Source: Alphaproteobacteria bacterium (GTDB taxonomy: Bacteria > Pseudomonadota > Alphaproteobacteria > Micavibrionales > Micavibrionaceae). From it: 34,876 bases of DNA. The stretch lies in NCBI GenBank assembly GCA_020442425.1, contig JAGRKB010000009.1, positions 1-34,876 of the forward strand, in the 5' to 3' direction. A program made the position numbers and the translations under genes. The first letter of the stretch is position 1; each line of letters begins with the position of its first letter. The notes under the pieces are model-generated. The model made no database searches. It was not told where the DNA came from and worked only from the letters and a program-made list of their open reading frames with translations. Below, piece by piece: positions 30,368-34,876 of this stretch.

Positions 30368-33367
30368 ATGAAATTTATCGAAAAAGTCCTTGCCCCGTTC
30401 CAAATCGCTCTTCGACAATCTATCGAGAGTTTTATTCGTATTGAGACGGCTGAAAACGAGTATACGCTGGCTTCAAGCGATGGATCGCTTGTCAGTTATT
30501 TCAAAGTGGATGGGTCACGTCAGATCATCGGGGAGGAAGAGTATAATTTTCTTGTTGATGCTGCGACTGTTAAGCTGGGTTCCAAGTTCGACCGACAAGG
30601 TCATGCAATGCAAATTTACTTTACGCGTGATCCTAACCGTGTTCGTTCGCATTTGTCAGGACAGATGGAGGCCTCTAATGTTACGGCGGACAACATCGGC
30701 TTGGAAGTCCATGACTTGCTGGATGAACGCTTAAAGAACTTATCCAGCATTTTGAGTTTTGAAGAATGCTATTTTGTTCTTTGGACACGTGCTTCCGTTA
30801 TGAGTAAAAGCGAGAATCAGAGGGCTCGTGAAGATAAGCAAGCACAGATCAAGAACTGGGTGAATGCTCCTTATGGGCAGAATCCTTTGGCAGCAATTGA
30901 TTCTCTGCGCACGCGCCATAAAAGTTATGTGACCTCCATTGAGCAGGCTTTGAATGAATTGGGTATTCGTGCCGAGTTGATGGAAGTCCATGATGCTTTA
31001 GGCGCTATACGGAATAATATGTTTCCGAGTAAGGCTCATAATGAATGGAGAGCCTGCTTGCCGGGAGATCCTATTCCTCCGCGGGCACCGACATCGCGTA
31101 TTGATCTTTCCGATATTATATGGCCGCCACTCCGAACGCAGTTATCTGTCGGAGATGCGCGTTTGACCGGAGGGCCTGTCGTTCAAATTGATGATTTGAA
31201 TTGGGCTGGAGCGGATATGACTTTGGGGCCAATGGAGGCAACACCATTTCCGGCTCTTTTGAACAGGCTTTATGATGCAAAAGTTCCATTCCGTATCTCT
31301 TTTCTGATTGAGGGAGGTGGGGCTGAGTCTTCCCAGTTTCGCTCATTTGTTGCCACTCTTATGAGTGTTACCAACTCTTTAAATAAACAGATCAAATATT
31401 CTCTGGAAGGATTGAATGTTATGGCTCGTAGCGAGCCAGTGGTTAAGTTGCGTGTTTCTTTTGCGACATGGGCTCCCAAATCTTCCCCTAACCTTATTCT
31501 GGATCGATTGTCTATTCTGATGCAATCCATTGAGAGTTGGGGATATGCTCAGGTGAGTGATGTGTCCGGTGACCCTCTTGATTGCATTATGTCTTCGGCC
31601 ATGGGAATTCATTGTGCCGGAACGGCTCCTGCTGCTATTGCTCCGATGCGCGAAGTCATGAAATTGGTTCCGTGGCAGAGGCCATCTTCTCCTTTTTCCC
31701 ATGGTGCGATTATGCTTCGTACCCCTGACGGAAAATCATGGCCCTATCAGACCGGAACCAACCTAACAACAACTTGGTTTGACTTGATCTTTGCACAGCC
31801 GGGTGCTGGTAAATCTGTTTTGATGAACACTCTCAACCTTGGGACCATTCTGTCTCCGGGGCTTAGTAAGTTGCCGTTCGTTGCCGTTATCGATATTGGC
31901 CCCTCTTCTTCGGGGCTTGTCTCTCTGGTTAAAGAATCTTTGCCTATTATGCGCCAAAATGAAGCGGCTTACTATCGTCTTCAGATGTCCAGACAATTTG
32001 CGATTAATCCTTTTGATACGCAGCTTGGGTGCCGTCAGCCATTGATGGATGAACGCAGTTATCTGGTTGAATTGCTTGTTCTTCTCTCGACGCCTCCTGG
32101 ACATGACAAGCCATATGACGGTATTCAGCAGCTGGCAGGGCTAGTCGTTGATGAAATGTTCCGTTGGCGGGATGATTCTTCGGCTAATGCTGAGCCTCGT
32201 CCGTTCTTGCCGCGTCTTGATGCTGATATTGATGAACTTATTCAAAAGCACAATATTCATTTGCCCACGGATCCTTATTGGTGGGATGTAGTTGATCGTT
32301 TGTTTGAGCTGGGCTTGGTTGAAGAGGCTATGGTCGCCCAGCGCTATGCAGTTCCAACTCTGGGGGATGCTATTACAGCTTCCCGTCGTCCCCAAATTCG
32401 AACTTTGTTGGAAGAAACATCTGTTGGTTTTAGTACAGAATCGGTTATTAATGCTTTTGAACGTATGATTACTTCAGCTATACGCGAATATCCTATTTTG
32501 TCTTCTGTTACCCAGTTTGAAATTTCGGGAGCGCGTGTTTGCTCTCTTGATTTGATGGATGTGTCTCCACAAGGTGATGATACGGCGGATCGCCAAACCT
32601 CTATCATGTATATGTTGGCGCGTCATGCTCTGGTTAGGAACTGGTGGGTTGGCCCTGAATCTTTACAGTTTATTCCAGAGAAATACAGATATTATCATGA
32701 GTCCAAGTTGCAGGATTTGGCCGAGACACCAAAGCGACTTTGTTATGACGAGTTTCATAGAACCAGTTCTTCATCGTCTGTACGTTCGCAGGTAATTCGG
32801 GACGTACGGGAAGGTCGTAAACGCGGCGTTCAAATTGTTTTGGCTTCCCAGCTTTTGGACGATTTTGATGATGATATGGTTGATTTGGCCACAGGTGTCT
32901 GGGTTCTGGGTACTGCTGTTTCTGATAAGGCTGTTGATAATGTTCGTGATCGTTTCGGCTTATCGTCCACAGCTCGGAATATCATTCGCTATAAGCTGAC
33001 GGGTCCTCGAGCTGGTGGAGCTCCGGCTTTGCTAATTTTGGGTACGAATGAAGGGCGCTATGAACAGCATCTTATCAATACTTTGGGGCCAATTGAGTTG
33101 TGGGCTTTTGCGACGTCCGTAGAAGATGTCTTAGTTCGTAATCAGCTTTACTCTAAATATGGGGCTGGGCGTGCACGCCAAATTTTGGCGGCTGCCTTTC
33201 CAAGCGGAAGTGCTCGTAACGAGATCAAACGCCGTATTTTGATGAAATCCAAAGAAGGAGGCGATTCGCGGTCTGCAGCTTTGACGGCTGTGATTGATGA
33301 AATTGTTGAAGAGTTATCTGCTTCCCAGACAAAGAAAAATTTACCCGATGAAAATGAGGGAGAATAG
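30368..33367 (+). CDS. dotO: Type IVB secretion ATPase DotO/IcmB (VirB4-like)
   Basis: DotO is the large cytoplasmic ATPase at the base of the Dot/Icm apparatus. Its 999 residues match the Legionella length (about 1009). The N-terminal half (to about 470) is the membrane-complex-binding domain. The RecA-like half has Walker A QPGAGKSVLMNTLNLG at about 475-490 and Walker B LCYDEFHRTS at about 790, with VLASQLLDDFDDDMVDLATG following, typical of VirB4/TraU proteins. The C-terminus is a polar helical tail (KSKEGGDSRSAALTAVIDEI). The next gene starts 2 bp after its stop, so both are probably cotranslated. Confidence 0.95.
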   Translation: MKFIEKVLAPFQIALRQSIESFIRIETAENEYTLASSDGSLVSYFKVDGSRQIIGEEEYNFLVDAATVKLGSKFDRQGHAMQIYFTRDPNRVRSHLSGQMEASNVTADNIGLEVHDLLDERLKNLSSILSFEECYFVLWTRASVMSKSENQRAREDKQAQIKNWVNAPYGQNPLAAIDSLRTRHKSYVTSIEQALNELGIRAELMEVHDALGAIRNNMFPSKAHNEWRACLPGDPIPPRAPTSRIDLSDIIWPPLRTQLSVGDARLTGGPVVQIDDLNWAGADMTLGPMEATPFPALLNRLYDAKVPFRISFLIEGGGAESSQFRSFVATLMSVTNSLNKQIKYSLEGLNVMARSEPVVKLRVSFATWAPKSSPNLILDRLSILMQSIESWGYAQVSDVSGDPLDCIMSSAMGIHCAGTAPAAIAPMREVMKLVPWQRPSSPFSHGAIMLRTPDGKSWPYQTGTNLTTTWFDLIFAQPGAGKSVLMNTLNLGTILSPGLSKLPFVAVIDIGPSSSGLVSLVKESLPIMRQNEAAYYRLQMSRQFAINPFDTQLGCRQPLMDERSYLVELLVLLSTPPGHDKPYDGIQQLAGLVVDEMFRWRDDSSANAEPRPFLPRLDADIDELIQKHNIHLPTDPYWWDVVDRLFELGLVEEAMVAQRYAVPTLGDAITASRRPQIRTLLEETSVGFSTESVINAFERMITSAIREYPILSSVTQFEISGARVCSLDLMDVSPQGDDTADRQTSIMYMLARHALVRNWWVGPESLQFIPEKYRYYHESKLQDLAETPKRLCYDEFHRTSSSSSVRSQVIRDVREGRKRGVQIVLASQLLDDFDDDMVDLATGVWVLGTAVSDKAVDNVRDRFGLSSTARNIIRYKLTGPRAGGAPALLILGTNEGRYEQHLINTLGPIELWAFATSVEDVLVRNQLYSKYGAGRARQILAAAFPSGSARNEIKRRILMKSKEGGDSRSAALTAVIDEIVEELSASQTKKNLPDENEGE

Positions 33368-33369
33368 TT

Positions 33370-33873
33370 ATGGCTGTCAAAAATAGTTTTGATCAGTCTG
33401 CTAAGCCTGCACCAAAGAAGAAAAAAGATGTCAGAATATTCTGGATTGCAGGTATTGGGATCGCCTTATTGGGGCTCCTTGTTTTTTTATACAAACCTCA
33501 AGCTACAATTCACTATGGCGTTTGTAAGGTTTATCTTGAACTGAATGAGCCGTATCCTGAGAAAATAAAATATCTCTCTTTGGAAGATTTTGGGGATTCT
33601 ATCAGAATAATTTATCGTAAGATTGATCCGTTTGGAACGGTTTCTGTTAATATTGCTTCTTGTACCTATTTAATTGAGGATGGAGTGGTTACTCCATATC
33701 TTACAGCTGTTGATATAAACGGTAAAAACAAGTCCTACGAGATGGAAAAACAAGAGCGTATTGAGGCTTTTAACAAGTCTGTTCCGACAATTGAGGCTTA
33801 TCCTCCGGATTTAACCATCCCGTATTTCCCCTTGGAAGATATTTCCGAATACAGAAACCTTTATAATGAGTAA
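33370..33873 (+). CDS. Unknown bitopic membrane protein at the end of the secretion locus
   Basis: This 167-residue protein has a Lys-rich cytoplasmic tail (KPAPKKKKDVR), one transmembrane helix (about 25-45, IFWIAGIGIALLGLLVFLY) and a 120-residue periplasmic domain with alternating strands. The domain has two cysteines (HYGVCKVYLELNEPYPEKIK and NIASCTYLI) that could form a disulfide. No family is recognised; it is not clearly any named Dot/Icm protein. Tight spacing to dotO (2 bp) and a matching DNA style argue for a role in the secretion complex, for example a VirB8- or IcmT-like assembly factor, but this is inference. A separate infC promoter lies just downstream. Confidence 0.7.
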   Translation: MAVKNSFDQSAKPAPKKKKDVRIFWIAGIGIALLGLLVFLYKPQATIHYGVCKVYLELNEPYPEKIKYLSLEDFGDSIRIIYRKIDPFGTVSVNIASCTYLIEDGVVTPYLTAVDINGKNKSYEMEKQERIEAFNKSVPTIEAYPPDLTIPYFPLEDISEYRNLYNE

Positions 33874-33893
33874 GCCGGAACCATTGATGTGTC

Positions 33894-33922
33894 TTGCATT
33901 TTTATTCAAAGACCATTATGAA
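33894..33922 (+). promoter_or_regulatory. Candidate infC promoter
   Basis: TTGCAT and TATGAA are separated by 17 bp, 52 bp before the proposed AUC start of infC. Confidence 0.45.
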
Positions 33923-33973
33923 TGTTCCATATTATATGAGTATTTATGGATACATAACAAATAGGAGTTAACC

Positions 33974-34528
33974 ATCAAGAAGCCATATTCTGGTCCAAAT
34001 CGTGGAAATCGTGATGCTGATGGACCGCGTGTGAATGAAGATATCCGTTTAGAGCGTTTGCGTCTTGTTGACGAGAATGGAGAAATGATCGGCGTTGTTA
34101 CTGCGCGCGAGGCTATGCGTCGCGCGGAGGAAGCTGGTCTTGATCTTGTAGAAATTTCCCCTAATGCCGATCCGCCTGTTTGCAAAATCCTCGATTACGG
34201 TAAATATAAATTTGAGCAGCAGAAAAAGGCTTCAGAAGCTCGTAAAAAACAAAAAACCGTTGATGTGAAGGAAATTCAGCTTCGTCCTATGATTGGCGAT
34301 CATGATTATGATGTGAAGTTGAAAAATGCTCGTCGCTTTTTGGAAGACGGGGACAAGGTTAAGGTTGTTTTGCGCTATAGGGGCCGTGAATTGTCCCATA
34401 CAGAGATAGGAATGGAGCTTTTGACCCGTATGATTGGAGATTTGGGCGAGACTGCTAAAGTTGATTTTGCACCAAAAATGGAAGGTCGTCAGGTTATGAT
34501 GGTACTGTCTCCTGGAAACGCGAAGTAG
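33974..34528 (+). CDS. infC: Translation initiation factor IF-3, proposed AUC start
   Basis: IF-3 binds the 30S subunit, keeps it apart from 50S and checks the start codon. The N-terminal domain has [20 protein letters not shown] and [20 protein letters not shown], followed by the Lys-rich linker and the C-terminal domain with [19 protein letters not shown] and [11 protein letters not shown]. The first standard start in frame is GTG at 34031 (in PRVNEDIR), which would drop the usual basic leader. The frame is open back to a TAG at 33962, and AGGAG sits 6 bp before ATC at 33974, giving 184 residues with the normal N-terminus. A rare AUU/AUC/AUA start is the known basis of infC autoregulation in other bacteria. 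rpmI and rplT do not follow. Confidence 0.9.
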   Translation: MKKPYSGPNRGNRDADGPRVNEDIRLERLRLVDENGEMIGVVTAREAMRRAEEAGLDLVEISPNADPPVCKILDYGKYKFEQQKKASEARKKQKTVDVKEIQLRPMIGDHDYDVKLKNARRFLEDGDKVKVVLRYRGRELSHTEIGMELLTRMIGDLGETAKVDFAPKMEGRQVMMVLSPGNAK

Positions 34529-34555
34529 GCGAATTTTTTTGTATAGATAGCATGT

Positions 34556-34582
34556 AAAAAACCCGCCATTGGCGGGTTTTTT
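34556..34582. terminator. Bidirectional intrinsic terminator
   Basis: The stem AACCCGCC / GGCGGGTT with loop ATT has A6 and T6 flanks. It lies between the converging infC and H1-like genes. Confidence 0.9.
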
Positions 34583-34603
34583 AGTGATTTTTCAATCAAA
34601 TAA

Positions 34604-34876
34604 TTATTCTGCAGCCACTGGAGCGATAACAGCTGTTACTGGAGCTGCTGCTGCTTTTTTCTTGGCTGCTGGCTTTTTCTTAGCAACTGTTTTCTTGGCT
34701 GCTGGCTTTTTAGCTGCTGTTTTTTTCACTGCAGGTTTTTTCGCTGCTGGCTTTTTGGCTGCTGCTTTTTTTACTGCTGGTTTTTTGGCCACTGCTTTTT
34801 TCGCTGCTGGCTTTTTAGCCGCAGGTTTTTTAGCTGCTGCTTTTTTCACTGCAGGTTTTTTAGCTGCTGGCTTTTT
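34604..34876 (-). CDS. Lys/Ala-rich histone H1-like protein, C-terminal part
   Basis: The frame is open to the window edge, so the gene start is outside. The visible 90 residues are repeats of Ala-Ala-Lys-Lys-Pro with Ala/Val/Thr substitutions, ending in a neutral APVTAVIAPVAAE tail. This composition matches the C-terminal domain of histone H1 and bacterial H1-like nucleoid proteins (Hc1, AlgP and similar), which bind and compact DNA through lysine charge. The DNA is itself a run of imperfect repeats, prone to slippage and copy-number variation. A GTG at 34849 is in frame but is unlikely to be the true start. Confidence 0.75.
   Translation of the reverse strand, partial: KKPAAKKPAVKKAAAKKPAAKKPAAKKAVAKKPAVKKAAAKKPAAKKPAVKKTAAKKPAAKKTVAKKKPAAKKKAAAAPVTAVIAPVAAE

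Overview
The window looks like the chromosome of an alphaproteobacterium with moderate GC, roughly 45-48% by eye. Pointers are the accD-folC pair, the DUF3576 lipoprotein (a family largely restricted to Alphaproteobacteria), leuS/lptE/holA in their usual order, and a complete set of Dot/Icm-type (type IVB) secretion genes. The lineage cannot be fixed from this sequence alone. Dot/Icm-bearing groups such as Micavibrionales or Holosporales are guesses.

Positions 1-20247 are mostly housekeeping. A partial tRNA-Tyr is followed by odd tRNA-5'-end repeats, rlmB, a DUF3576 lipoprotein, accD-folC and a 107-bp palindromic repeat next to an unknown gene. Then come a HIT hydrolase, a HicB-like protein, a GNAT acetyltransferase, and a leftward run (leuS, lptE, holA, a GtrA-like membrane protein, terC). 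A 45-residue gene with its own promoter and terminator separates leuS from lptE. Next are a lipoprotein, a duplicated 5' end of comM with an unknown membrane-protein gene wedged before the intact comM, an alpha/beta hydrolase, two glycosyltransferases (probably for LPS or other surface glycan), an ArsR regulator, a second copy of the palindromic repeat and an SDR oxidoreductase.

Positions 20393-34876 run from gmk to infC and enclose a 12.7-kb Dot/Icm locus. Its order is dotI-like, dotI, dotH, dotG, dotF, dotE, dotP, dotP, dotN, dotO, and an unknown bitopic protein. This is the Legionella order icmM-L-K-E-G-C-D-J-B. DotH and DotG, with DotF, would form the outer-membrane/periplasmic core; the two DotI proteins, DotE and the two DotP proteins lie in the inner membrane; DotO is the VirB4-like ATPase; DotN is a zinc protein tied to the coupling complex. 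DotA, DotB, DotC, DotD, DotL, DotM and IcmF are not in this window.

The locus departs from the Legionella prototype. It has two full-length DotI paralogues, two nearly identical DotP genes whose differences cluster in one short patch, and an enlarged DotE made of three DotP-like membrane units behind a Gly/Ala/Ser/Asn repeat helix. DotG is compact and lacks the long repeat region, and a 150-bp cruciform-capable palindrome sits inside the cluster. After the locus come infC, which appears to start at AUC, and a Lys/Ala-rich histone H1-like gene cut by the window end.
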